A stretch of DNA of 64,000 bases from Verrucomicrobiia bacterium. Lineage in GTDB: Bacteria > Verrucomicrobiota > Verrucomicrobiia > Limisphaerales > UBA8199. Shown here piece after piece: positions 1 through 7,998 of the stretch; the first letter of the stretch is position 1, and every line of letters begins with the position of its first letter. Both the position numbers and the translations under genes were made by a program. Below the pieces are notes generated by a model that ran no database searches, was not told the DNA's origin, and was given only the letters and a program-made list of their open reading frames with translations. The DNA lies in assembly GCA_035946615.1 (NCBI GenBank), contig DASYZB010000105.1, positions 124,001 through 188,000 on the forward strand, read 5' to 3'.

Positions 1-1
1 A

Positions 2-388
2 CCGGAACCGGACAACGGCGCCAAAGGGCGCCTCGAGGAGGTGCTGAGGCAAATGCCCGCCGAGGACATGCTGGACTTGAGTTTTAGCGAACTCGTGGCG
101 CGGGTGGGGTGCTGTCCGCGGCACACGGCCCGGCTTTTCCAGAAGACAGTAGGCGTTTCCTTCCGAGAGAAGCAAGCCGAGGTGCGGCTGTGGCGAGCGC
201 GTGAATTACTGGCGACGACAGAATCGAAGGTAGTGGATGTGGCCTTCGAGAGCGGATACCAATCGCTGAGTTTGTTCAATCTGATGTTCAAGAAGCGTTT
301 TGGCATCAGCCCAAGCCAATGGCGCCAGCGGGAAAACGGGAAAAAGAACGGCGCACGGCAGCGCTCCTTAACCATTGTCATGGCGTAA
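2..388 (+). CDS. AraC/XylS-family transcriptional regulator, C-terminal part (cut by left window edge)
   Basis: DNA-binding C-terminal domain of an AraC-type activator. The reading frame is open to the first base of the window, so the true start and any ligand-binding domain lie outside; the GTG at 41 is only an internal codon. Two helix-turn-helix units are visible. The first is FSELVARVGCCPRHTARLFQ. The second contains VVDVAFESGYQSLSLFN, followed by the family ending FKKRFGISPSQWRQ. A basic, glutamine-rich tail of about 15 residues follows. The regulated genes cannot be told from here: the next gene on the same strand is a DUF488 protein 139 bases downstream, with no clear link. Confidence 0.85.
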   Translation, partial: PEPDNGAKGRLEEVLRQMPAEDMLDLSFSELVARVGCCPRHTARLFQKTVGVSFREKQAEVRLWRARELLATTESKVVDVAFESGYQSLSLFNLMFKKRFGISPSQWRQRENGKKNGARQRSLTIVMA

Positions 389-527
389 GGCGCAAGATGC
401 GTACGCCGGCTATCAGCCTGGGCGCGCCCGCGCTCGGGGAGCCGCAAACGCCACCCGTTCGGTGCCGCTTCAGGTTTAATTTGTCTTCCGCCGGTGCTGG
501 AATATTCTTTGAGATGAGAGGGTTGAT

Positions 528-1103
528 ATGAACAAAACAAAGGCCAGCGCCTCTAGCAGGCCATCAAGAGCAACGAAAACCTCGCCGGTCATTCTGACAG
601 TCGGGCATTCAACTCACTCGATGGAGGAATTCGTGCGCCTGCTACAGGCGCATGGCGTAACACGGGTCGCGGATGTGCGCACCATCCCGCGCTCACGGCA
701 CAATCCCCAGTTCAATGGGGATTCAATGCCTGAATCTCTGAAGGAGGCTGGCATAGGCTATATCCATCTGCCTGGCCTGGGCGGATTGCGGCGCGCCAAT
801 CGCGCCTCGTTTAATACGGGTTGGCGCAACGGCTCCTTCCGCGGCTTTGCCGATTACATGCAAACTACGGAATTCAAAGTTGCCCTCCAAGAACTGATCA
901 AGCTGGCCAAGCAGGGTCAAATTGCGCTGATGTGCGCTGAAGCGGTGCCTTGGCGGTGCCATCGTTCGCTCATTGCGGATGCGCTGCTGGTGAGGGGCTT
1001 CCACGCCGAACACATCATGAACACCAAAAATCGCAAGCCCCACACCTTAACGCCCTTTGCCAAAGTCCGGGGCATGGGTCTCACTTATCCATCAGATGCT
1101 TGA
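528..1103 (+). CDS. DUF488 family protein
   Basis: 191-residue DUF488 protein, a widespread cytosolic family of unknown biochemical role. Family hallmarks are visible: TVGHSTHSMEEFVRLLQ near residue 25, DVRTIPRSRHNPQF near 50, and the cysteine/histidine segment LMCAEAVPWRCHRSLIADAL near 135-155, which is the most conserved part. The first about 20 residues are basic and serine-rich and probably disordered. The ATG at 528 is preceded by a purine-rich GAGAGGG at a fitting distance. No operon partner: the next gene downstream is convergent and ends 62 bases away. Confidence 0.85.
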   Translation: MNKTKASASSRPSRATKTSPVILTVGHSTHSMEEFVRLLQAHGVTRVADVRTIPRSRHNPQFNGDSMPESLKEAGIGYIHLPGLGGLRRANRASFNTGWRNGSFRGFADYMQTTEFKVALQELIKLAKQGQIALMCAEAVPWRCHRSLIADALLVRGFHAEHIMNTKNRKPHTLTPFAKVRGMGLTYPSDA

Positions 1104-1164
1104 TTCGTGGCGAGTTGCTGTTCCGGCCTCTAATGCCCGGACATTTATGACATGCGTTCCAATG

Positions 1165-3000
1165 CTAGGGCCGGACGATGAGTACATTGAATGTGGTGCC
1201 CACCGCCATGGTCGCGAAGTCATCATTGTAGATTTCCCATTTCGAATTGGCGCCGTTGTACCAAACGCTGTAGGGATGAGTCTCTAAATTGCCACCCGAC
1301 CCGCCCGGATTGTAGTTGTGGGTTACCAGGAGAATGGCATTGGGATTGCCGTTGCAGAGCGGGTTGTCAATGGTCGTGCGATGGGGAGCGGTTTGGTTGG
1401 CGGACGTGCAAACCTGTACGAACGCAGCGGTCGGAGTGCTCAGACCGGCGCCGCTGACCTGGATGCCCCCGCTGGCAATTGTCAGGGCGTTCGAACCACT
1501 CGATGCATACACGCCGCTCCCTGTTGCTGACGCCCCTATGACGCCGCTCTCTGCTGATGACTGCCCTACGACCCCGGACCCGTTACCACTGTAACCATAA
1601 ACCCCGTAGCCGTTGGGCGTGTAACCATAAACGCCCCAGCCTGAGCCGTTTTGCGAGCCGTAAACCCCAATGCCAAAGTAGTTGGTGCCACGGTTCTCTC
1701 CGCGAACCGCAGCCGAACTTCCGCCCGGCGAAGTGGAACTGACCAATCCGTACACCGCGTTTACACCCCCGTTGGTAGAGGCCGTCGTGCCCTGCACCGC
1801 CGGGGCAAAAGCCGAACTGTCGGTGGTCTCGACGTCCAAACGGGCCGCCGGGTTGATGGTGTTGATACCCACGTAACCGTTGTTCATGATGATCATGCGG
1901 TTGATAAAAGCCGTGTAGAAAGACAAACTGTACAAATCGATCCCCGCCGTACGCTGCGAAGCAATGCCTTCGCCGCTGGCGCTGCCAAACGTGATGCCGT
2001 AGCCGTTGGTGTTGTAATTATTGAGAAACCCTGCGTTCTGGTTGATCTGATCCACAACCAGGCTGGTGTTCACGCTTAACCCCTGCTGCGGACTAGTAGT
2101 TCCGACCCCTACCAGGCCGCCGGTTGTAACAGCAAGCCTGATGTCACCCCCATTAAAGAGTTCCCACTTGTTGGCGTCGAATCCATTAAGAAAGGTCCAC
2201 GCCTGGGCAAAGCCGTTTTGCGCGTAACCGTAAAAGGGCAACGTGTTCGCGCCCGCTGTGTCCACATACATACCCCCGTAATTATTGGTAGTCGGCGAGC
2301 GGATGGAGAAAACGTCCGCGCCGGTGATAGGATTTGTGCGATTGATGCCCACGAAATCCGCCTTGAGTTCGAGCGGCTGGTTATCCGTGGTGCCCAGGAA
2401 ATTCGCGCCCGGTGTCGTGCCCGCGTTGCCCGTGGTCCGCCAGAAACTGTTCGGTCCCAAACCGCCCAGGGCTGCCGCATTGACCCCGCTTAAGCCGCTG
2501 CCATTGCCGCTGAAGCTGTTGGCCGGGCTGTTGAAGGTGACCGGGTTGCCGTAGGTGCCCGAAAGCGCAGAAGCTGGCAGAGTGCCGCTCAATTGGGTGG
2601 CCGGCAGCAGGCCATCGAGGTTCTCGGAGGTGATGGCATAGGGCGTGGGCGTCAACTCCTGGCGCGGGGTGAGGGTAGTAAATGAGGCCACCCCATTGCT
2701 GCGCACGCCGACCTCCAGCCAATAGCTGGTCCCGTTGAACACCGCACCGAAATCCAGCGCCGCGCTGAACAGCCCATTCGTCACAACCATGCCCGAATCG
2801 GTGATCGTGCTGCCCACCTGTGTCCCGCCGCTGCTGGCGTTGAACAGCTTGAAGGTCATGTCGTAAAGACCGTTTGCCCCGCCATTACCCGCGCTCAGGC
2901 GCCCTTGATAGGTGAATGCGGTTCCCTGGGCCAGGCCGGTATCCGCGCCCCTCAATGCCCCAGCCAATATCAACACGGCCCACACAGCGTTCTTTTTCAT
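1165..3000 (-). CDS. Secreted repeat-rich protein of unknown function
   Basis: 611 residues with an N-terminal signal peptide (MKKNAVWAVLILAGALRG, then an LAQG junction). The mature start, FTYQGRLSAGNGGANGLYDM followed by FKLFN, matches a module I associate with secreted Verrucomicrobia proteins. The middle is Gly/Asn/Thr-rich, as in beta-helical or tail-fibre-like proteins. Near residues 425-500 there are imperfect repeats of the type GVYGxxxNGxG. It is probably exported and exposed at the surface; no enzyme motif is visible. It is monocistronic, and its upstream region holds a short tandem repeat and GC palindromes. Function is unknown; adhesin or fibre-like structure is inference only. Confidence 0.7.
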   Translation of the reverse strand: MKKNAVWAVLILAGALRGADTGLAQGTAFTYQGRLSAGNGGANGLYDMTFKLFNASSGGTQVGSTITDSGMVVTNGLFSAALDFGAVFNGTSYWLEVGVRSNGVASFTTLTPRQELTPTPYAITSENLDGLLPATQLSGTLPASALSGTYGNPVTFNSPANSFSGNGSGLSGVNAAALGGLGPNSFWRTTGNAGTTPGANFLGTTDNQPLELKADFVGINRTNPITGADVFSIRSPTTNNYGGMYVDTAGANTLPFYGYAQNGFAQAWTFLNGFDANKWELFNGGDIRLAVTTGGLVGVGTTSPQQGLSVNTSLVVDQINQNAGFLNNYNTNGYGITFGSASGEGIASQRTAGIDLYSLSFYTAFINRMIIMNNGYVGINTINPAARLDVETTDSSAFAPAVQGTTASTNGGVNAVYGLVSSTSPGGSSAAVRGENRGTNYFGIGVYGSQNGSGWGVYGYTPNGYGVYGYSGNGSGVVGQSSAESGVIGASATGSGVYASSGSNALTIASGGIQVSGAGLSTPTAAFVQVCTSANQTAPHRTTIDNPLCNGNPNAILLVTHNYNPGGSGGNLETHPYSVWYNGANSKWEIYNDDFATMAVGTTFNVLIVRP

Positions 3001-3112
3001 AATCTCTCCTGGTTGCTTGGTTTAAGAGCCCCCGGGGCAAACACACGCCCGCCCCGGGCGGCAACTGCGAAATGGAACGCCTTATATTAGAATAGCAAGT
3101 CCGTTGGATGCA

Positions 3113-3147
3113 AGAAAATAATGCGAGGACAGAAAATAATGCGAGGA
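3113..3147. repeat. Short tandem direct repeat, 17-bp unit x2
   Basis: The 17-mer AGAAAATAATGCGAGGA occurs at 3113-3129 and again at 3131-3147 (period 18). It lies in the 168-base gap between the start of the secreted repeat protein (3000) and the stop of the LysR gene (3169). It could be a protein-binding site upstream of the secreted gene or slippage; there is no direct evidence for either. Confidence 0.7.
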
Positions 3148-3168
3148 ATCGTAAGGCCTCTCGTAAAA

Positions 3169-4104
3169 TCAGTTCAGCTTGCCAAAGTTGCGCAATTCGG
3201 CGCAGAAGGACTGGCACATGCCGATGAATGTTTCCTCGGCCAGATTCAATTGTTTGCCCCGCCAGTGAAGGATGCCCCAATTGCGTTGCAGTTTGCGCCG
3301 GCTGAGCGGCAGGGCTACCAGCAAACCTTGATCGATTTCCTTTTGCGTGATCCACGGCGCAAGAATGCTCACGCCCAGCCCCAGCTTCACCAACTCTTTG
3401 GTTGCTTCCATGCTGCCGACTTCGATCACGGTGTTGAGCTCCATCTGATCGCGGCGAAAATAATCCGCAATCAACCGAAAGGTGACGCTTCGCTTGCTGT
3501 AAAGAATATAATTCTGCCGCGGAATGGCCGACCGTTCGATCCGGCCGGCCTTGGCCCAAGGATGGAACGGCGCGACGATAAACTGCAAATCGTCCGTGAA
3601 CAGTGGATGGAATTTGAGTTTTGGCTCCCTATCGACCTCGAGCGAGAGCGCCAGATCGACCCGGTGCCCCAGCAGCGCTGCCACCAGTTCGGGCGTGTCT
3701 CCCGGCTCCAGGCTGATGGCGTGATCGGGGAAGCTCTCCTTGAATTCCCGCAAGACCGGTGGAATGAGATGCTGGCAAGCGGTGGTGCTGGCGCCAAGTC
3801 GCAACCGCCCGTGCCCCCATTTGCCCAGGCGCGCTATGGATTCGCGCGCCGTATCCATCTCGTTTAGAATCCGAGTGGCGTGCTGCAATAATTGTTCACC
3901 CGCCTGGGTCGGAACCACTTTTTTGCCCAGCCTGTCTAAAAGACGACAGCCGATATCGTTTTCCAGCGCCTTGATTGAGTAACTCACCCCTGATTGGGTC
4001 ACGTGCAGTTCGCGCGCCGCTTGCGTAAAACTGCCCGTTCGCACCAACAAGCAGAAGGTGCGCAGGTGACGGCTGTCGAGGGGGATTTTCACGCACAAGT
4101 CCAA
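3169..4104 (-). CDS. LysR-family regulator, probably of the nitrate assimilation operon
   Basis: 311 residues, normal LysR length. The N-terminal winged HTH spans about residues 9-68 (RHLRTFCLLVRTGSFTQAAR, then VTQSGVSYSIKALE and GCRLLDR). An effector-binding domain follows from about residue 95. It is divergent from the nitrate genes with 82 bases between the start codons, the usual arrangement for a LysR protein controlling its neighbour and itself. In proteobacteria Nac, NtcB or Cbl-like LysR proteins serve nitrogen or sulfur assimilation; which one this resembles most cannot be settled by eye. The role in nitrate control is inferred from position. Confidence 0.85.
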   Translation of the reverse strand: MDLCVKIPLDSRHLRTFCLLVRTGSFTQAARELHVTQSGVSYSIKALENDIGCRLLDRLGKKVVPTQAGEQLLQHATRILNEMDTARESIARLGKWGHGRLRLGASTTACQHLIPPVLREFKESFPDHAISLEPGDTPELVAALLGHRVDLALSLEVDREPKLKFHPLFTDDLQFIVAPFHPWAKAGRIERSAIPRQNYILYSKRSVTFRLIADYFRRDQMELNTVIEVGSMEATKELVKLGLGVSILAPWITQKEIDQGLLVALPLSRRKLQRNWGILHWRGKQLNLAEETFIGMCQSFCAELRNFGKLN

Positions 4105-4158
4105 CTCATCGTTTCCATCGAAACTTCCAAAAGCATTTAGCGAGCCAGCGGCGCTCGG

Positions 4159-4175
4159 TTGGCATGTGCTTCGCT
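4159..4175 (+). promoter_or_regulatory. Weak sigma-54-like -24/-12 motif
   Basis: TTGGCATGTGCTTCGCT has GG and GC separated by exactly 10 bases and resembles the RpoN consensus TGGCACg-N4-TTGCw with two mismatches. It lies in the divergent LysR/nitrate intergenic region. The expected transcription start would fall about 12 bases after the GC, almost on the GTG at 4187. That would imply a leaderless message or a later start codon, so the call is tentative. Confidence 0.25.
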
Positions 4176-4186
4176 AACATATCCGC

Positions 4187-5314
4187 GTGGCAAAGGAAAT
4201 CCACCTCGAGATAAACAAAAGGCCGACCTCTGAAAAAAAGGTTGCGCCGCAAAGTGAATTGCGGGTGGGCTTCGTGCCGCTGACCGATTGCGCGCCGCTG
4301 GTCATGGCCCAAGCTTTGGGTTTATTCCACAAATACGGGCTGCAGGTCCGCCTGCGCCGCGAATTGGGCTGGGCCACCATTCGCGACAAAATCATCCAAG
4401 GCGAACTGGAAGCCGCGCACGCGCTGGCCGCCATGCCGCTGGCTGTCACACTCGGACTCGGCTCGATTCGCTGTGATTGCCTGACCGGCTTGGTGCTCAA
4501 TCTCCACGGCAACGCCATCACGCTTTCCCGGGATTTGTGGCAGCGAGGCGTGCGGGACGTGAACACCTTGCGCGATGAAATCGCCCGGTCGCACCGTGAA
4601 CGAACGCTCACTTTTGGCGCGGTGTTTTCGTTTTCGTCGCATCGCCACCTGCTGCGCAAGTGGCTTTCCGGCGCGGGCATCAACCCGGACCGCAACGTGC
4701 GCATCGTCATCGTCCCGCCGCCACAAATGGCAGCCAACCTGCAGTCGGGAAATTTGGACGGCTTTTGCGTGGGCGAACCGTGGAACTCGGCGGCAGTGCA
4801 AATGCGGGCCGGTTGGTGCGCGGCGGTGAGCGCCGAGCTTGATCCCGGTCACCCGGAAAAGGTTTTGATGGTGCGGCGAGAATTTGCCGAAAAGCGCGAA
4901 GAGGAACACCTGGCGCTGCTGGCCGCGTTGCTTGATGCCTGTGAATATTGCGCCGCGCCCGAGAACCACGAAGAAATCATCACGACTCTGGCGCGTCCCG
5001 AGTATGTGGATGCACCGGCGGCCCTATTGCGCCGCAGCCTGAGCGGCCCATTTGATTTGGGAAGTGGCGCCGCGCGCGCCGTCCGGAATTTTTGCGTTTT
5101 CCACGGTCCCGGCGTCAACGAACCGACTCAAAACAAAGCAGCCTGGGCATTCGAGTTGGTGCGCGCCAGCGGTCTCTGTCCCAACCCGTCTGCCCTCCAT
5201 TTTGACATCACCCACCGGGTTTATCGCCCGCAGATTTTTTCCCAAGCGCAACAATTCCAAAAGAATCATCAACATGACTCCATCGAATCAACAAACCCTT
5301 ACACCAACGCTTGA
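4187..5314 (+). CDS. NasS/NrtA-like nitrate-binding protein (cytoplasmic, no signal peptide)
   Basis: 375 residues of the NrtA/CmpA/NasS periplasmic-binding-like fold, opening at ELRVGFVPLTDCAPLVMAQA near residue 24. Further family features are FHKYGLQVRLRRELGWATIR and GVGEPWN-type FCVGEPWNSAAVQ. There is no Sec, Tat or lipoprotein signal and no ABC permease or ATPase nearby. It therefore looks more like a cytoplasmic NasS-type nitrate sensor than a transport receptor. NasS normally works with the antiterminator NasT, which is absent here. The start is GTG at 4187, with no good ribosome binding site. The 3' end overlaps the transporter start by 41 bases. Confidence 0.75.
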   Translation: MAKEIHLEINKRPTSEKKVAPQSELRVGFVPLTDCAPLVMAQALGLFHKYGLQVRLRRELGWATIRDKIIQGELEAAHALAAMPLAVTLGLGSIRCDCLTGLVLNLHGNAITLSRDLWQRGVRDVNTLRDEIARSHRERTLTFGAVFSFSSHRHLLRKWLSGAGINPDRNVRIVIVPPPQMAANLQSGNLDGFCVGEPWNSAAVQMRAGWCAAVSAELDPGHPEKVLMVRREFAEKREEEHLALLAALLDACEYCAAPENHEEIITTLARPEYVDAPAALLRRSLSGPFDLGSGAARAVRNFCVFHGPGVNEPTQNKAAWAFELVRASGLCPNPSALHFDITHRVYRPQIFSQAQQFQKNHQHDSIESTNPYTNA

Positions 5315-6551
5315 GTTCACAGCGCGACAGTCGCCTGTGGACTCCCGCAAAGATGAGGCCTTTTGGCAGGCTGGCCATTGGCCGACCCTGCTGGCCGCCT
5401 TTCTATACTTTGACTTCTCCTTCATGGCATGGACGCTCCTTGGTCCGCTCGGCGCGCAGATTGGAGAATCGCTTCATCTTTCCGTGGAACAAAAGGGCCT
5501 GATGGTTGCCGTTCCCATCTTGTCCGGCGCGTTGCTACGGATTGCCCTTGGTTTGGCGGTGGACCACTTCGGGGCGAAGATCACAGGCATCGCCGCTCAA
5601 ATACTCGTCATCGCCGGCTTGCTTTATGCCTGGCTTGTCGGCTTGGAGCATTTCCAGGCAACCCTGTTGGTCGGCATGATGCTGGGCTTTGCGGGGGCGA
5701 GCTTCGCCGTGGCTCTCCCGCAGGCTGGACGCTGGTATCCACCCCGCTTGCAAGGAGTCGTAATGGGTCTGGCCGGGGCTGGCAACATCGGCACGGTCAT
5801 TGACGCCCTCCTCGCCCCTCGCATCGCTGCCGCGTATGGCTGGCGCGTCGTCTTCGGTCTGATGCTCATACCGGCGGTCTTTGTCCTTCTGGTTTATGCG
5901 CTAGTCTCCAAAGAGGCCCCGGGGCAAGTGCAACGGAAGAAACTCGCCGATTACCTCGCGTTGTTGAAGGAAAAGGACGCGCATTGGTTTTGCTTTTACT
6001 ACACCGTCTCCTTCGGCGGCTTTGTTGGGTTAGCCAGTTCCTACGTGCTCTATTTCAAAGGTGAATTCCACTTGACCGCCGTCCACGCTGGCGACTTGGC
6101 CGCTCTTTGCACCGCCGTCGGCGCGCTGGCGCGGCCACTCGGCGGCGCGCTGGCTGATCGCATGGGCGGTATCCGCGCGCTCTACCGCTTCTACGCCCTG
6201 GCCGGGTGCGCGCTCCTCACGGCGGCCTTTGGCTCGCGTCTCTATTTCAATCTCATCGCGCTTTGCATCGCTTCCGGCGCGCTCGGCATGGCGAACGGCT
6301 CCGTTTTTCAACTCCTGCCGCAGCGATTCGGCAAAGAACTCGGCGTCATGACCGGTTTGGTCGGCTGTGGCGGGGGCGTGGGCGGCTTTTATCTGGCCAG
6401 TTCGCTCGGCTTCTCCAAGGGACTGACCGGTTCCTATTTGACTGGCTTCATGATTTTTTCCGGCCTCTGTTTCGCGGCTCTAGCCGGACTTGGCTTGGTG
6501 AAAAGCCGCTGGCGCGCCACTTGGGGCGCGCTGGCGCAAGCCCGCGTCTAA
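5274..6551 (+). CDS. Nitrate/nitrite transporter, NarK/NasA-type MFS
   Basis: 425-residue MFS protein with about 12 hydrophobic segments. NNP-type features include the segment GFAGASFAVALPQAGRWYPP near residue 140 and the glycine-rich GLAGAGNIGTVIDALLAP about 20 residues later. In the second half, LVGCGGGVGGFYL is the second nitrate-signature-like segment. It takes nitrate (and perhaps nitrite) across the inner membrane for the reductases encoded downstream. I chose ATG 5274, which gives a protein of normal length and a 41-base overlap with the preceding gene; the frame stays open further upstream but gives an implausible leader. Translational coupling to the upstream gene is likely. Confidence 0.88.
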   Translation: MTPSNQQTLTPTLEFTARQSPVDSRKDEAFWQAGHWPTLLAAFLYFDFSFMAWTLLGPLGAQIGESLHLSVEQKGLMVAVPILSGALLRIALGLAVDHFGAKITGIAAQILVIAGLLYAWLVGLEHFQATLLVGMMLGFAGASFAVALPQAGRWYPPRLQGVVMGLAGAGNIGTVIDALLAPRIAAAYGWRVVFGLMLIPAVFVLLVYALVSKEAPGQVQRKKLADYLALLKEKDAHWFCFYYTVSFGGFVGLASSYVLYFKGEFHLTAVHAGDLAALCTAVGALARPLGGALADRMGGIRALYRFYALAGCALLTAAFGSRLYFNLIALCIASGALGMANGSVFQLLPQRFGKELGVMTGLVGCGGGVGGFYLASSLGFSKGLTGSYLTGFMIFSGLCFAALAGLGLVKSRWRATWGALAQARV

Positions 6552-6586
6552 CCCCGCGCGTTTCCAAATACATACAAAACCCATAA

Positions 6587-7996
6587 ATGAGAAACATACC
6601 CAACCGTGCAAAAAACCTCACCGCCGGCGCGGCTCTTCTGGTGCTGGCCGCCTCAGCCTTTGCCCAACCATTACCCTTCTCCAAAGCGGGGACCGGCCAG
6701 CCTGCGTTGCCTCCCGCGAATGAATCAATGGAAGCCATTACGGCTGTGGCGACGAACCAAAATGCCATCGAGAAATTTTTTGACGGCAAAATCCCCGATG
6801 CGCTGGCCAATGGTAATTTGGACCTGGATGTAAGGGCTCGAGTCGAAGACGCCAATGAGAGCGGGGTTAAAGCGGTGACGAAGGCGTCTGTTGCGCCAAC
6901 GATTCGCACGCGGTTGGGCTACACCACTGCGTCCCTCTATGGTTTTCAGGCGGGTGTGCAAGGGCAAAACACAAGCGTCAACGGTTCGGAAGGCAATTAC
7001 AACGCCGCCGGTTCCAACGACAAGGGCTACAAGCCCGTCATCGCGGACCCGCCGGTGACGGACTTGGATCAAGCGTGGTTGAAATTCGCCTATACAAATC
7101 TATTTGACGTTTCAGGCGGACGCCAGCGCCTCAACCTGGATAACCAGCGATTCGTCGGGGACGTTGATTGGCGGCAGAACATCCAGACGTTTGACTCCGC
7201 CACGGCGCATGTCCAGCCAATCGACCATCTTGACCTGACTTACGACTACCTTTGGGATGCGCATCGCGTTTATGGCAACGTAGCCGGCTTGCCTGCCGCC
7301 AATACGGACTATCAATCCGACTCGCACCTCATCAACATTGACTACTCCGGCTGGAAGTGTGGCCGATTCGTGGGCTATGCTTACCTCCTTGGTTTAAAAA
7401 ATGGCGCGGGCGCGAATAATTCCTGCGCCACTTACGGCGGCTATTTTGCCGGCAGCGCCCCTGTCATGGACAAGCTTTGGCTGGATTACCGCGCTGAGTT
7501 TGCCTGGCAGGAGAATTACGGCGACAGCGCGCTCCGGTACAACGCGGACTACGCAAACCTGGAGGCCGGAGCCAATTACCGGCCTATTGCCGCCGGAGCC
7601 GGTTGGGAAGACCTTGGCAGCGGCCTGAACACAGGCGCGGGAGGAGGGCGCGCCGCGTTCCGCACCCCGCTGGACACAGGACATGCCTTCAACGGATGGG
7701 CCGAAATGTTTCTGACCGCGCCAGGGGCTGGTTTGCACGACCTCTACGGCTACGCCCAGGTTACTTTCCCGGCCGACATCCCCTTGCGCCTTGTCTATCA
7801 CAAATTCGATTCCGATTCCGGCGCCGGGGACTTCGGCCAGGAATTCGACCTCATCGCGACGAAAAAGTTCGGCAAACATTGGCAGGCGCTGCTCGAATAT
7901 GCCTATTACATCGGCGCCGACGCCGCTCCTCCGGTCATCTCCGTTGCCCACGTAAACATGCAACGAATCTGGGCGCAATTTGAGTTCATGTTCTGA
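6587..7996 (+). CDS. Outer-membrane porin-like beta-barrel protein in nitrate operon
   Basis: 469 residues with a signal peptide ending ASAFAQP. The rest is rich in aromatic, amphipathic strands (DQAWLKFAYTNLFDVSGGRQ, VQPIDHLDLTYDYLWDAHR) and ends in a C-terminal Phe (WAQFEFMF), typical of Bam-inserted barrels. It resembles the alginate-export/porin type of 16-18 strand barrels. It sits between the nitrate transporter (35 bases upstream) and nirB (2 bases downstream), so a role as outer-membrane channel for nitrate or nitrite is likely. That substrate is inferred from position; the barrel itself is well supported. Confidence 0.75.
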   Translation: MRNIPNRAKNLTAGAALLVLAASAFAQPLPFSKAGTGQPALPPANESMEAITAVATNQNAIEKFFDGKIPDALANGNLDLDVRARVEDANESGVKAVTKASVAPTIRTRLGYTTASLYGFQAGVQGQNTSVNGSEGNYNAAGSNDKGYKPVIADPPVTDLDQAWLKFAYTNLFDVSGGRQRLNLDNQRFVGDVDWRQNIQTFDSATAHVQPIDHLDLTYDYLWDAHRVYGNVAGLPAANTDYQSDSHLINIDYSGWKCGRFVGYAYLLGLKNGAGANNSCATYGGYFAGSAPVMDKLWLDYRAEFAWQENYGDSALRYNADYANLEAGANYRPIAAGAGWEDLGSGLNTGAGGGRAAFRTPLDTGHAFNGWAEMFLTAPGAGLHDLYGYAQVTFPADIPLRLVYHKFDSDSGAGDFGQEFDLIATKKFGKHWQALLEYAYYIGADAAPPVISVAHVNMQRIWAQFEFMF

Positions 7997-7998
7997 TC

